A DNA stretch of 64,000 bases from Planococcus citri (Eukaryota; Arthropoda; Insecta; Hemiptera; Pseudococcidae). Positions within the stretch are counted from its first letter, which is position 1, and every line of letters starts with the position of its first letter. Below are positions 38,457-50,843 of this stretch, piece by piece. Under the pieces are notes generated by a model. That model did no database searches, was not told the origin of the DNA, and saw only the letters and a program-made list of their open reading frames with translations. The position numbers were made by a program, and so were the translations under genes. The stretch spans positions 30,566,001 through 30,630,000 of the forward strand of contig NC_088679.1 in the NCBI RefSeq assembly GCF_950023065.1, read 5' to 3'.

Positions 38457-40771
38457 GTAAATCACTCACTTTGGAATCGATTTAAGGCCGAATTTCAAAA
38501 TTAACGAACAAATGAAAGTAAATTGAGCAAAATTAACAGTTTTTTCAATGTTGTTTTTGTTGTACCTAGTTTTTAAAAAATCTGATTTAGTCCTATAAAA
38601 AATCATTGCCAAATGACCTCAGCAAGCTGTAGGAAAAATTCCAAATTTTCAAATAAGCCAGGGGTGAAGATGGTTAGGTACTCAACTGAAATTGAATAAC
38701 CAATTTACATTTATCTTACTTTACGCAGCAGTAGACATGAAAGAATCACTGAATTAAAAAAAAAAAATGAAACGAAACTTATGTAGATAAGTAAGGTTGA
38801 GTTTTCGTAGAAAGGAGGAGGTTGGCGTTGACCCTTGCGTTGACCTAAAAATGTGATTTGAGGTATTTTCATCATAATTTTTTGCTATGCTCCATTAAAT
38901 TAGAAAAAAAAATGAAAAACGACCCACCCTAGTATAGGTACATAGGATAGGGAGTCCGGGTTAATTTTTAAAACATTTTAACTGAGTGAACTTGAGTGAC
39001 GTGGGTTAGAGAGACAGACTAAATGGCTTGTTAAATTTTCAGTACGTTTTTCAATTTTGAAGTCTCCTCTTTCTAAAACTAGCCTTTTTGTTCATAAAAT
39101 AAATGAAACAAAAGCCACTATGCCTGCATAATCAAGTTTTAGAATTTTGTTTGATTTGTTAAAACACTTTCAAAAACAACACAATTGATTGAAAATCGTT
39201 CGAAATAGAATATGCACTTTCAAATTATTAATTTAAAATATCTTAAAATCCATGATTATAAACTCAAAGTAGGTACCCATTCTACAAGTAAAACGCATCA
39301 CAAACAGAAAAACTTGATGTATCTGTTGAAAAAAATTGGCCCCCTCTCTTTTTAAGATGCTCAATGGTCACTATTTACTCCAGTAAATTTGTTTTCCATT
39401 TATCTGCTTTCATACTTGAATTTTAAAGAGAAATTTCAATGTCCCTCACTAAACAAAATTAATGGAAGTAATTCTTTATTTAGGTCAATAAAAAAAAAAA
39501 TAAAAATACGTAGATAGCATTTTTTATTCGCCCTTCAAAAATATAGGGAAGCAAGAGGTAATGAATCAAAGTCGTTCTATCGATACCTACCAATTGTTTA
39601 CCCATGAAAGCAAAAATTTGTTTTTGTTCGAATATTGATACAATTTTACTTCCTATGATACCCACTCGATGGAAAAAAAAATTTCACCCAAAGCAGTGTT
39701 TTGTAAAACTTGCAAACATTCTCGTTAGGTAAGTATGCACTATTCGAAATTCCGTATACAAGGAAAGGAAATAAAAGTTACAAAACTGTATTAACAAGCT
39801 ACGTACGTCCTGGAGCAAAGTTATACCTACTCGCACCAAGCCGAGTAAAATGGATTTTTAAATTTTCCGTTATCAAAAACATTACCCACAGATTTTTACG
39901 AAGTATGGGTAGGTGCCTAACACAAATATTTATTTAAGTCAATTTCAGCAGATACGGTAGGCAGAATAGGAATTTATTATACGTAGGTACATTTCTGACA
40001 ACACAAGAGGAAAAAGGTATCCGAGGACTAGCTACATACAATGGAGTTTTTAGACGTTTCCATCAAAATACATACCTACGATAAAAAATTCAGCTACACT
40101 TTTTCTATAAATATTTTCCTATCAATTTTTGGAATCGTTCGTAAAATTAAAGCATACCTATAAGAAATCGAGATACGATAACCTCGATAAGATTTTTCCA
40201 CATTTTTGGTCACTTTTTTTTACTCATCTCATTGCATTGGTAATGATAATGATTTTATATATTTTTCAAGGAATTATTGTAGCAAATCCTTTGAGAGAGA
40301 GTTAGTCCTTCGATAAGGTACATGATTATTCTGACCAAAGTTTGGTAAAATTAGTTCTAATAAGTAATATTGGGAATTCTAGGTTCCAGTACCTGACAAA
40401 TTTTCGGAAGTGAGTGATGACCTATATTTTTAAGTTAACAGGGAAGACTTTTATATTGCGTTATTAGAAAAATCGTGGGCATTTTCAGATGGAAAATATA
40501 GAGTTGAGCAGTAGAAATTCTCCTTTGTCAAAAGTCTTTATCATTTTTCAATTGTATGGCCCCAGTTTTGAATTTCATGGAGGCATGGAGGAAAGAAAAA
40601 CCACCTCAAACCAATACCTAGATACGAACTCAACTAATCCAATCGTAAATTAAATACACATCTATTAATCAGTAGGTCGGTATAGGTATTTATGTAGGAA
40701 GTTAAAATTGAAAACATAAATAATATCCATAGATAGGTACTTACAAAGCACAAATATTGTTTCTTTTTCAT
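31597..40771 (-). CDS. gene 2: secreted Cys-free Y/P/N/Q-rich protein, two coding exons
   Basis: Model on the - strand: exon 1 40771-40745, intron of 7105 bp, exon 2 33639-31597; 2070 coding bases, 689 aa plus stop. Exon 1 reads MKKKQYLCF and is followed by the donor gtaagt. Exon 2 follows 'tttttcttacag' in phase 0 and opens with ILWTNVIFVPLPIYA. Joined, they give a textbook signal peptide: three lysines, a hydrophobic core, and cleavage after Ala24 before Glu-His. Neither part alone would be a full signal peptide, which is the main support for the long intron. The alternative is a start at a GTG inside exon 2, which is unlikely in an animal. I do not recognise a named family; an extracellular matrix or cuticle role is inference from composition. 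Confidence 0.75.
34351..34508. repeat. dispersed repeat also present at 42825-42985
   Basis: Shared blocks in the same order are 'tggaggcgaaaggaagcgtcc' (one base different), 'agaattaaattt.caatcgac', 'atgtcgttagttttt.tctag', 'gtgcttagtttttga' and 'caaaaaactaaaa'. The family is unknown. This copy lies in the large intron of gene 2. Confidence 0.7.
34520..36910. repeat. scattered GACACAATGTGTC-like palindromic words
   Basis: Words near the odd palindrome 'gacacaatgtgtc' cluster at about 34550-34670 and 36340-36425, with a weaker one near 36890. They are often preceded by 'aacgg' or 'gcag'. On the outer sides, 'gagtaataaggtgacat' (near 34124) and its complement 'gtcaccttattactc' (near 36784) form an inverted pair. 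The whole may be one decayed inverted-end element of about 2.7 kb inside gene 2's intron, but the arms are too diverged to prove this by eye. Confidence 0.4.
34960..35640. repeat. CCCTCGCTTTGCTCGG-type dispersed short repeat
   Basis: Similar words 'gccctcgctttgcttgggc', 'gccctcgctttgctcggatc', 'ccctcgctcgcttcacttgg' and 'gctctcacttcgctcaag' lie near 34968, 35112, 35380 and 35625. Each is preceded by 'aaagcttttg' or similar and followed by T/A-rich filler. An inverse copy (gcaaagcgagggaaaaagct) is near 30853. This looks like a degenerate repeat family. Confidence 0.5.
38422..38455. repeat. A34 homopolymer
   Basis: An uninterrupted run of 34 A follows 'gacactttacaat'. It may mark a decayed retroposed insert or slippage; no source gene is recognised next to it. 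Confidence 0.9.
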
Positions 40772-41638
40772 ATCGATAAATTAATTTAAACGCGTAGGTA
40801 AAATTTTCGAAAAAAATCCGCAGTGTTTTTCATCGATATAATAAAAATGTCACCACAGCATAACACAAATAGATAAATTAAACTATAACCATACACGAAG
40901 CGTACGTATCTGTATCATTTGTATACACACATATTACTATTAGTCTATGAGCACGATACACTTACGGCGAACAATATGAAAACGAATTTGCGAGGAATGG
41001 CGTGATTAAGAAAGCGGAAAAAATTATTAATTAAATAAAAATGACCCAAGTGCAGTCTTGTTAGGCTGGAAGTGGCGCACTAAACGTTCACGAACGATTT
41101 CTTTGTTGCAGTTGTATACAGGTAAGAGGTACGTACTTACTCCTGCGGGCTTAATTATAAAGGAAAGAGGAAAAGAAAAATGCTCGGAGTATTTCCCTTT
41201 GTAATTTTATTGGAAACGAAATCGTTGCAGGGTTTTATGGTGATTGGTTTCCTTAACGTTGCTTTTATCACCGGTAGTGATACCTTGTAAGTAAGATGTA
41301 CATATTTTAGTTCGTTTTGAATGCGAATTGAGATAGGTACGTACTATACTCAATTGAAAAGTTTTAACAAACAAATATCATTAAACTTGGGTTTACCTAT
41401 CTACCTACCAATCGGGAAATTTTTCGCTGTTCCTTCGAGGTACAAAAGTATAGAGGTACCTGGGAAGATCTACTTACCTAACCCTCATCAAAATAATTGT
41501 CATTCTACATAATAGTCTTTTTTCAAAAAAATATCGAATTGCTATGTTTTACCTGATAATTATTTGTTTAGGAAGGTAAGTACGCTCTTATGGGTTTGAT
41601 CCTCAAACCTCATTCACAACGACGAGTACATCGAAATT
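40772..41638. other. upstream region of gene 2
   Basis: This would contain the 5' UTR and promoter of gene 2 (- strand). I see no clear TATA box at a useful distance. TAGGTA/TACCTA words are dense from 41330 to 41490. Confidence 0.35.
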
Positions 41639-41840
41639 TCAGACATTTCCAAGAGATAAAATTATTTCATTGTTGAGAACTTTAAAACGCGGACAAGCTT
41701 TATTTCCTCTTTCGATGACAATTTTGAAAGAATTCCGCGTACGTATTCTATAATTTTCTCCAATATCCGGAGTTTCTATCTGCGGATCATCGCAGACGTA
41801 ATTCACCGCTTCATGATACCTATTATTTAACAATACGTCT
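41639..41840 (-). CDS. possible isolated coding exon (unassigned)
   Basis: On the - strand, 'cttggtag' could serve as an acceptor at 41841. From 41840 an open frame runs about 67 codons to a stop at 41641-41639. The translated text is well mixed, with an 'NYVCDDPQIETPDIGENYRI' stretch, two cysteines and charged and polar residues in proportion. It does not look like the AT-driven Phe/Lys/Asn-rich chance frames elsewhere. No family is recognised, there is no ATG, and no partner exon was found. It could be the last exon of another - strand gene, or chance. Confidence 0.3.
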
Positions 41841-42540
41841 CTACCAAGCGAAAATGATTAAGACTAATGCTTATTTGTTTCTTTCGTAAATCTCATTCAA
41901 TCGAGACGAGAACGTGGAATGGCTATGCATAAAACTAAATAACGGACTTTGAGGTGACACCATTTCTTCCTATTGCTTATTTTTATCTATTCGTATTTAT
42001 GTTCGTTTCTGGTCTTGGATAATTTATTCGTGGTTCTGTTGCTACGTTTAGGGTTGATTTTTATGGTGTTAGACAAATGAGCGTTTTATGCTCCGAAAGA
42101 TTGAGCTTGGAAAAGATGAAAATATTAGTCAATGGTGTGATTACAAAAAGTTTTAAAATTAGGTATGGTACTTTGTACGAGTATATAATATGTATCTGTA
42201 TCTATAATATCGAGCTCAGCGCATCATCATAATTATAGAAAGGTAGGTTCATTTTGCATTTTCACTCATGTTGACCACTGCGAAAGTGAGGGGTCACTTT
42301 TTATTTTTATTTTTTAGTGTTTTTTTATTTTACAGGATAAAATGATTTTCAAAATCTCAATCAACATTTCATGGATCATCGAGAACACATAATTTGAATT
42401 TGATACTAACACAACTTTTCTTGATAGTTTGAAAATTTTTACACTTTTCTCTTTCTATATTCTTCAGGAGTGCATTTTTTCAAAACACTAAAAAAATCAA
42501 AAAGTAGTTGAGAGCTACAAAAGAACACACTTGGAGGTAT

Positions 42541-43310
42541 CAGGGTCGTTATTGTGATCCGGATCATTTTCTGCAGTAGGAATCGTGATCCGTGATCCGG
42601 ATCTCATTATACCACAACGATTCGTGATCTATGATCCGATTCAAAATTTCCCGCAGATCATTTTTTCACGGATCATTTTTTTTTCACCAGTACCTAATGC
42701 TGCATTGCTGCATGTTTTTGCTTTGAAAATTCGATTTTATTAAAAATTAATGGAGAATGTCATAAATTTTTTTCTAGGATGCTTGGTTTTTGATTTTTAT
42801 CAAAGAACCAAAAACTTTTGAAATGAACTTTTGATAAAAATTGATCTGGAGGCGAAAGAAAGCGTCCAATGGAAAAGTTGAACACGACCAAAATTGAAAA
42901 GAATTAAATTTACAATCGACATAATGTCATTAGTTTTTGTCTAGGATGCTTAGTTTTTGATTTATTGACAAAAAACTAAAACTGTTTGAAATGTGAAAAC
43001 TGAAAATTTCAATTTCTGCAAATTTGCAAGCTGAGGCTGACTTTTTCCCACCCCCTGTATAATGTGTTATTGCAATTTTTTGAAAATAAAATGGAGACTA
43101 TTTCGCTTTATCACGTTTATGTCCAATCTTTAATTTAAAAAACCTACTTAGTAGGTATTTATAGTACAATTTCCTTGAAATGATCCGAAAAATAATCCGT
43201 GAAACTTGATCCGGATCATTTTTTTCTGGAGTGATTCGTGATTCGTGATCCGGATCACAAATTTCTCCATGATTCGTGATCCATGCTCCGGATTAAATTT
43301 TCGAGATCCG
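42541..43310. repeat. GATCCGGATC-rich direct blocks flanking a dispersed repeat
   Basis: The perfect palindrome GATCCGGATC occurs at 42556, 42594, 43208 and 43247, within two directly repeated blocks (42541-42690 and 43170-43310). Both blocks carry 'cgtgatcc' and 'gattcgtgatc' words. Between them lies the repeat at 42825-42985. The arrangement resembles a small element with direct terminal blocks; the family is not recognised. Confidence 0.65.
42825..42985. repeat. second copy of the dispersed repeat at 34351-34508
   Basis: Blocks are shared in order with the first copy, including 'tggaggcgaaagaaagcgtcc' in variant form. Just before it (42757-42820) there is an additional partial unit with 'tctaggatgcttggtttttg', so the copy is locally tandem with a spacing of about 168 bp. 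Confidence 0.7.
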
Positions 43311-43842
43311 CAACAACACAGGTACCGAACTACTTTTTCCCTGCACTTGTTTTTTTTTTTTGCTTCTTGTTACCTATGATGTCATTTTCTTCCAAATTTC
43401 AATTTACCTATAATAAGTACCATAAGTCATCATCAAAACCTGAAACCCAATTATGCTTATGCTTGCAAAAGCTCAAACCCAAAATCTGATTGTTGAATTC
43501 TGGATCCAGAACGTACAGGATGCCCAGAAATTAATATCGTGAACCCCAAAGAAAGTTTTTTTTTTAATTTTTTTTTATTAAAAACATATAGGTTGGCAAC
43601 GTGAAATAGATGCATATGATTGGTGGAATGTTATCATCTCACAATCAGTATAACAACCAATCATGTGCTATCATTATTATCATTCACTGTGACCAATCGA
43701 AATATTTAGCAGGAAACTTTGTTAGGGGTTCACAATATTTCTGGGCACCCTGTAGAACGTGGAACCGAAACCCAAATCTGAAATCTTCTACGAAGCTCAA
43801 AATCAAAACCCACTCAACCCAGAGGCCAGAACCCAAACGTAT

Positions 43843-44930
43843 TAGTCCAAAAGCTATACCACTGCGATTGGGCCGAAATAACTGAAAGCTGGGCATGGTC
43901 TCAAAAGTTAGTATACATACCCCTATTTTGAAAGCACTTGGTCTGCCGATCCGCAGCTGCTGCTTTAAAGCTCAGTAAAAGCTCGAAAGTTCAAAATTTT
44001 TCTGAATTTTCAGCTGAGAAAACTAATGGCTAAAATTGGTGCCAAATATTAGCATTTTTCGCGCTGAATCCGAATATATCGGTCTGCTGACCCATAAGTG
44101 CCGCCAAACCCCCGCCAGACTGGGTCAAAAGGGGAGCAAATTTGGCAAATTTCATGTTTTTGGGCTAAATTCTCATAAAAAGCTACAAAATTGGGTTAAA
44201 AAGTATTTTCAAGCAGTTTAACGGAATGCTCTATGGCTAAGATGATTTTTAGGCACCAAAATTTTTCAAAATTTTCATTTTTTGGGGGGTGGGACGTGAG
44301 GGGAGTATTAATGAATTTAGCAAATATGGCTTTGTGATGCATCAAAATATGTGTTTTTCGACCGTATTTTCCTCCAATGTGAAAAATATTGCCTTAATTG
44401 AATTCTACGACCCAAAAAACATATATTTTGATATATCACAAGGCCATATTTTCTGAATTCATTAATACTCCCCTCACGCCCCACCCCCCAAAAAATGAAA
44501 ATTTTGAAAAATTTCGGTGCCTAAAAATCATCTTAGCCATAGAGCATTCCGTTAAACTGCTTGAAAATACTTTTTAACCCAATTTTGTAGCTTTTTATGA
44601 GAATTTAGCCCAAAAACATGAAATTTGCCAAATTTGCTCCCCTTTTGATCTAGTCTGGCGGGGGTTTGGCGGCACTTATGGGTCAGCAGACCGATATATT
44701 CGGATTCAGCGCGAAAAATGCTATAATTAGGTACCAATTTTAGCCATCAGTTTTCTCAGCTGAAAGTTCAGAAAAATTTTGAACTTTCGAGCTTTTACTG
44801 AGCTTTAAAGCAGCAGCTGCGGATCGGCAGACCAAGTGCTTTCAAATTAGGGGAATGTATACTAAATTTTGAGACCATGCCCAGCTTTCAGTTATTTCGG
44901 CCCAATCGCAATGGTATAGCTCTTGGACTA
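43843..44930. mobile_element. foldback element with two arms of about 525 bp
   Basis: The left arm (43843 to about 44369) and right arm (about 44408 to 44930) are inverse complements with only scattered differences. A spacer of about 40 bases separates them. The outer ends are 'tagtccaaaagctatacc' and its near-complement, and both sides are flanked by TAT (43840-43842 and 44931-44933), a possible target duplication. The two 61-codon frames at 44036-44221 (+) and 44552-44737 (-) are the same arm read from each side and are not genes. If transcribed in either direction, the RNA would fold into a hairpin of about 500 bp. Confidence 0.93.
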
Positions 44931-45450
44931 TATGATCCGGGTTGATTGAGGGCTTCAACATTGTATTTTTATTTTTATTTCTGAATCTCTCTCTCTCTCT
45001 CTATCCATTGTTGTTTTACAAATGTTTGATTTGATTTCTATCGATTACATAATTAAGTCGTTACAAACCAGAACCTGAATCTGGTCTGGCCCAGAAGATT
45101 TTTTTCAAAGGACTTAGTACTTGCTACTTGGTATGGTAAATTATGCAGAGCAGCACTGATTTGTTGTTGGCACCACTGACACAAAATCCGCGTTTGCTGA
45201 TAAGAATAATTCGTGAATATGATAACCGATAACGTAAAGTTCCATGTTGGTTCAATTTTTGTTTTTTGATGTGGGATCGGGATGTTTCGAAATAGAAATG
45301 GAAAAAGTTTCTGAAAAATAGTATCTGGTCAGTAGTTGTTTAGTTGAAAAGTTCCGCGTGATTGTTTTTATTTTCGTGATTGAATAATTAGCTTTTCCGT
45401 TCATTGTGATCGTGTACCAACAACCAATCTAAATCAATCACGATAAAATC

Positions 45451-45483
45451 ATGAAGATGACTAAGGTATCATTGCTGATCACT
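45451..45483 (+). CDS. gene 4: orphan first coding exon (signal peptide start)
   Basis: ATG begins an 11-codon segment reading MKMTKVSLLIT, followed directly by the donor gtgagt in phase 0. The layout (short basic start, hydrophobic run, intron inside the signal peptide) is the same as in genes 1 and 2. The ATG context 'aaaatcATGaag' is acceptable. About 120 bases upstream, 'tggtcagtagtt' contains an arthropod initiator-like TCAGT. No following exon on the + strand was found with confidence; it may lie beyond the window or be very small. Confidence 0.55.
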
Positions 45484-48400
45484 GTGAGTACTCGAATTAG
45501 TTTCTTTTCACCACTTTTGTTTTTTAATCTAGACTGGATACCTAATGAAGATCTATGTCATGTTCATTTTGATGTCGAAGTCGAACTCGAATCAATTGAA
45601 TTGAATATCGTGTGAACTGATGCGCTTTACATACTTGACAAATTACCTAATCAAAGATTCTGAAAGTGAAAAAGATTTCGAAGTCGTAGGTATTTGGTTC
45701 GATTACTCGGGGTCCTCAATAATGACTCCACTTTTTTTCAGATTTCTTGATTGATCCTTGTATGAAATTTCACAGGAGATCCGAAAAAATAGTAGGAGGC
45801 TCGGAGGAAGAATGACCAGAGGCGCATTTAGCAATTCTGTGTCCTTAAGCAGGATGAAAATTCTGTCCATCAGATAATACGAGTAAATTTACTTGATTTC
45901 TTTTCAATTCAAAATTCATCTCAAGAATTTCCAGGAAAAAAATTTCGAAACTATCAACGTTTCAAAAGTTCCATTCTTCGGAAAAATGTAATTTTGAAAC
46001 ATGCTTGGAATTTGTTCGGGGAAGTCACTATTCTATTTCCGCCATTTTTCTTTGCAAATAATACTTTAAGAGAGTGTAGAGTTATAATCATGTAATTAAA
46101 TATCTTACCCTAATTTAGGGTTGATTTTCATTTATTAAATTTTAGTACCTATACATTTTGAAAATTGAAATTGCGGATTATGAAAACTATCAAAATTTGA
46201 TTCAGTCAAGGTAAAACGCTAATGTTCAAATCGGAAGCCCATTTTGGACCTTCCAAATCAATTTGAAGCGGCTTTGAGTTGCCTCGGAGCCTCCTGCAGG
46301 TGTCTAAATTCACAGATTTGGAAAAGTCATTTTAGGTACGCGCATTTGAGAGTCTCCACCCTCTTCCCTTCTATTAATTTATGGAACAACTTTCCAATAC
46401 TCTATCTTTCATATTCATAAGTGTTTCTCTTCAACAAATTTTTTTTGTTGAAAAAAAAGGAAAGAAAACTACGAAAAGTTTGTTCGGATTCAAACGGTTG
46501 GAAATATGAATTTTGTAAAATCAGTTTCATTTTTGTTTTTAAGTACCATGAGTTGAAACTAAAATCTTATCAGAAATCTAAAACAATAATTTGAGGGTGA
46601 TTTGTAGGATGAAGTACTGACGTGAGCCCTCAAATAGGTATTCTAAATTCTAAAAAAGCATCAAATCGTAATAATTTTTAAAAGCAAGGTTTTTTTTCAA
46701 TTTTGATTTTTTTAAGCTGCAATTGTGTCTTGAAAAATTGAGTCAATGAAAAAAATGGACTCTTAAGGATGAGAACGAAACGTTCGGTACAAATGAAAAG
46801 AACTAGAATTAAGTATGCAGCGTAACTTGATATTTTTGATCTTTGTTTATCAAAACATTTAACTTATGATTTAATGAGACCAACAAACTAAAAATGAAAT
46901 TTTTCATTGTACGTATTAGGATTACTCATTCAAACCGCGATCCTTTATTCCACTTTTCCTCCTCGCGTTTTATTTCGTTACCATTTCTGAAAAAAAATTC
47001 ATCTAGGTATGCTTTACCGATCGTCTCGTTCTACTATTCGATAAATAAATTAATCTGTTGCTAAATTTCCACCCTGATAGTCGATTCGATTCAACGTCAA
47101 ATGAAACCATTCAAATATACCTACTCTTCAAAGTAAATACTTATTCCAAACTAATATGTATCAGTTTCTGAAAGACTTATCGTACCACCGATGTATAGAT
47201 ATGGCACGACAATTTAACCCATCCAAATTACAGTCGACGGTTCATCTTCATATACCTAGTAATTTATCAATCATGAATAAACACTATTTTAATTTATGTA
47301 CTTACCTATCTAGCTTCAAATAGATATTCATCGTAAAAAGGATCACATGAAAGGGATTTGTATTTAAAATTTATATATACTAAGCTGCTCTCATCAAAAC
47401 TTGATACCGCAATGAAAAGTCAAAATTGCTCCAAATAATTAAATACTCTTTTAAGTATTTGATTACGCTCATAACGGTATGTTGCTCTTTATAACCAAGT
47501 TGAACCGTATTGCATTGGGACTTGGATACACGATGATATTTTGAATATGATATAATACATTCATTTATTAAATAATACCTACATTCATGTACGACTACCA
47601 TATGCAAACAAACCGTTTGAAAGATATCTTTTATAATTCATCATTATGTCTAGTTACTCGTATATTTGAATACCAGAGGTAATGCCTACTTGAGCGAGCT
47701 CTCTGTCTTATGCTAAGTATATAGTGTAGGAACTATAAGTCTTACCTACTCAGGTAAGAAATTTCATCTTATTCATCGTACGATTAATCATTCTAAAAGA
47801 GCTACTCTACGATCTAGTCGGCGTAGTTATATTTTCGATCGTAAAACTCGTAACATCGTAAAAAATCAACGATTCGTGTAAGTTGACCCATAATAATTTT
47901 TCTGATTAGGTTCTTGAACTATAATATAAAATGTAGTAACACGCGAGTGCAAATTTTATCGCATTCCAGTCGATGAAAATTCAACTACCTGTCGAATGAT
48001 TTAACGATCCAGATGACCATTAAGTTCTTCCGACAAGTACTCGAAGGCAGCAACGGCAGCGTGGTTTTATTCACGTAAAATCATTTATCATCGCTTAGTA
48101 GAAAAAATCTCCTGCTGCGAATCGTGCACTTCCTTCGGAAGTAATTTTACATAACTTTGATTTTTGAGTGGAGTGGGGATGGAAAAAAACAAAAATACGC
48201 GCTCTTTTTTGAATGATAGTCGAATGAAATTTCTCTCTCGTACAAAAATATCATATCTTTTCCACCTACTGATTTTTTAGGCTACAGTGGATTATTAGAA
48301 ACACTTTCTACATATTCTCTGATATTCAAGGTTGTTTCTGTCTGGTAATTACATTACTGGCCAGATGTTCGTATGGAAGTCGTATTATTTTTAGTCTTTA

Positions 48401-49901
48401 TCGTAGGTATATTAAATGCATGAAGTAGAGGGGCATGTACCTTGTGATCTTTATTTTCTATTGTTTACAAATTACTGTAATTATATGGTGACTTGTAGTA
48501 GAACTCATTCATAATCCTCTTATGCTCAGAAGTAAGTACTAAGTTGCTGTTGTATACAAAATACCGTCGCGACTTCGCGATTTAACCATATTGGAACGAA
48601 AATATTCGCGAGCTTGATAATCTTTTCTGGATCTGAATATTATGAAAGAATAATGCGAAGATTTAGCTCTTATCTGTTGTGACTGTGAGTGTGATAGGCA
48701 AATGCATCGTTGATTCATTTCATTTTTAATGGTTACATTTTAAATTTTTCTGCAAGCTCGGAATTTAATCGATGATAATTTATTCAGTGGATTTCAATTT
48801 TCATGCCGTGTCATAATTTCTTTTCGAAATTTTTGTCTAGATGGATGGTTCATGGAAGTGTTTATTGAATCTTAGAATTTGAAGTTTCCATTTTTTTTTC
48901 AAAAACTTGCCAAAAATAAAAAAAATAAAGTTTGGTAGCTTCAAAACTTTGGTATCAGAGTGTGAGTAACAATCGAATCTCTGATCCCTTAGAGTCACGA
49001 GAACACCCAATTTTAATCAAAATGTCTAAAAAAATGAAAAAATAAAAAGTCGTGTGGTTGGTACGTATAGATTGATTGTTGAAGAAGTTTAATTTGAATA
49101 TGGGACAATTTTTGTTTATTCTGACCCTATGAAGCATCCTCCAGCACGTCCTTAATCATTCTTAAAATATCAGAAAATTGGAATAATGGCCTGTGCTACA
49201 TCTTGTACCTATTAGGTTTTTGTTGGCACTGAATTCGAATATGTATCCACTTTTTTGGATACAGCTCCTCGGCAGTGTCCCTTCCAGTTTGCAGATAGCT
49301 TGAAAAATGTTGAAAATGTATATTGCAACATGTCGATTTCTACCTTACTGAAAATATGCTGACTAGCAATAAGTTCCTTAACGATGTTTACCTATTTATT
49401 TTTTTGTTTCAACTCCTCTATGTTTTCTAAGCGTTCACTTTTTTCAAAATTCAGAGAGGCCAGAGGATTGAGAAAACATTTAGGGATTTAATTTAAAAAA
49501 TTTTGGAATCCAACAGTCCGCAAACTTAGTGGAAAACAATTTTTCATGGTTTTTCAAACTTTCTTTGAAAATGAGTGGATGAGGCTGGAGGGCCATGGAG
49601 AAGTTGTATGTCAAAACATGAAGGTTTATGCAAATTCAGTACCCCCCCCCCCACAAAAAACAAATTGTATTTTGACAATTTTTGAGGACTCTGGTTGAGT
49701 TGGATGAGGGGAGAGGAGTTCAGAGGAACTGATTCAAAAAAAAAAGAATCACTTTTCAAATTAGAAAGATCAGTAAGTCTTTTGAATTGTCGTTAGGTTT
49801 TTGTAATTTTGCTCAATTTCTCGTCATAAATTCCTCCTATTTAGTAAGTTGGCCGATCATTAATTTACCATTTCATCATTTTACGCCTCATTTTGGGAAC
49901 T
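45484..49901. other. gene-poor stretch, presumed intron of gene 4
   Basis: No exon continuing gene 4 is recognised. A frame of 75 codons on the - strand (47380-47607) has a somewhat mixed composition near its end but no other support. Nothing repetitive stands out. Confidence 0.35.
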
Positions 49902-50843
49902 GGGAATGAAATTGATTGCGGACGAAGCAAATTTATTTGTTCAAAAGGATTAAATGATGAAGATTCAAGTTGAAAATTTAATTTTGAACTTTTCTAGGAT
50001 ATGCAAGTCCATTGTTCATATCCTAAAGAGGTGGGCCGCAGGCCTTATAAATTTTTAATTACATTTAAAACAAAAATGAAATTATTTCTCATACTTTAGC
50101 GTTAAGTATACTTTCGATAGTGCTGATTTTCAATTTCAAATTACTTTTTGGGTATGAAGACAACTCCCCTCCCCTCCACCAACATAGTAAACCTTCAAAT
50201 TGAAAAAAAACCTGAACAAATCGATTTATTTTATAATACGAGCCCTGTTAGGCCGCACAATAGAGCCTCAAACACCCCCCCCCCAAAAAAAAAATTTGAA
50301 AAAATTGGCTACTCAGAGTTACTGATTCAGGATTTCATCTCTTTTTTTGTAACAAGCCCCTCAGCCTCGCAATAATAACCCCTCAATTTTAATAAAACGA
50401 AAAAAGTCAAGTGAAGACCTTAGGTACTTACATTTTTTCATTTTTTGACCAACACGTTCCTTAAAAATTTCAACATCGAGTTACCTGAACTGACCTGAAC
50501 TCTTAAAATATTTTTTAAAAAGTTTCTGAAAGAGGGGATTGAACTTTCTCGCCATTATTTTTTCATTGCTTAAAATTAAATCCAAAAACGTTATTTATGA
50601 TCCCATGTTAATTTGGTGACCTATCCCTATCGTACCTCACTCAGATGTTGTGGATGCGTTTGTAGTACTAACGATGGAACCACTACAACCCTTCCTTCGG
50701 ATTTCAAAAATTGCTGGATTTCTGAAAAATGAATGTCAAAAACACTCAAGTCCTAAATTTCATCATGCCTAAATTCATTTTTTGATTTTTTGGAGATTTT
50801 TTTTGTTAAAATACCCAACTGAAAAAATTTATTGAAATTGCAG

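Noticed and set aside
44036..44737. Two nearly identical 61-codon frames on opposite strands
   Set aside because: They are the two arms of the foldback element read from either side.
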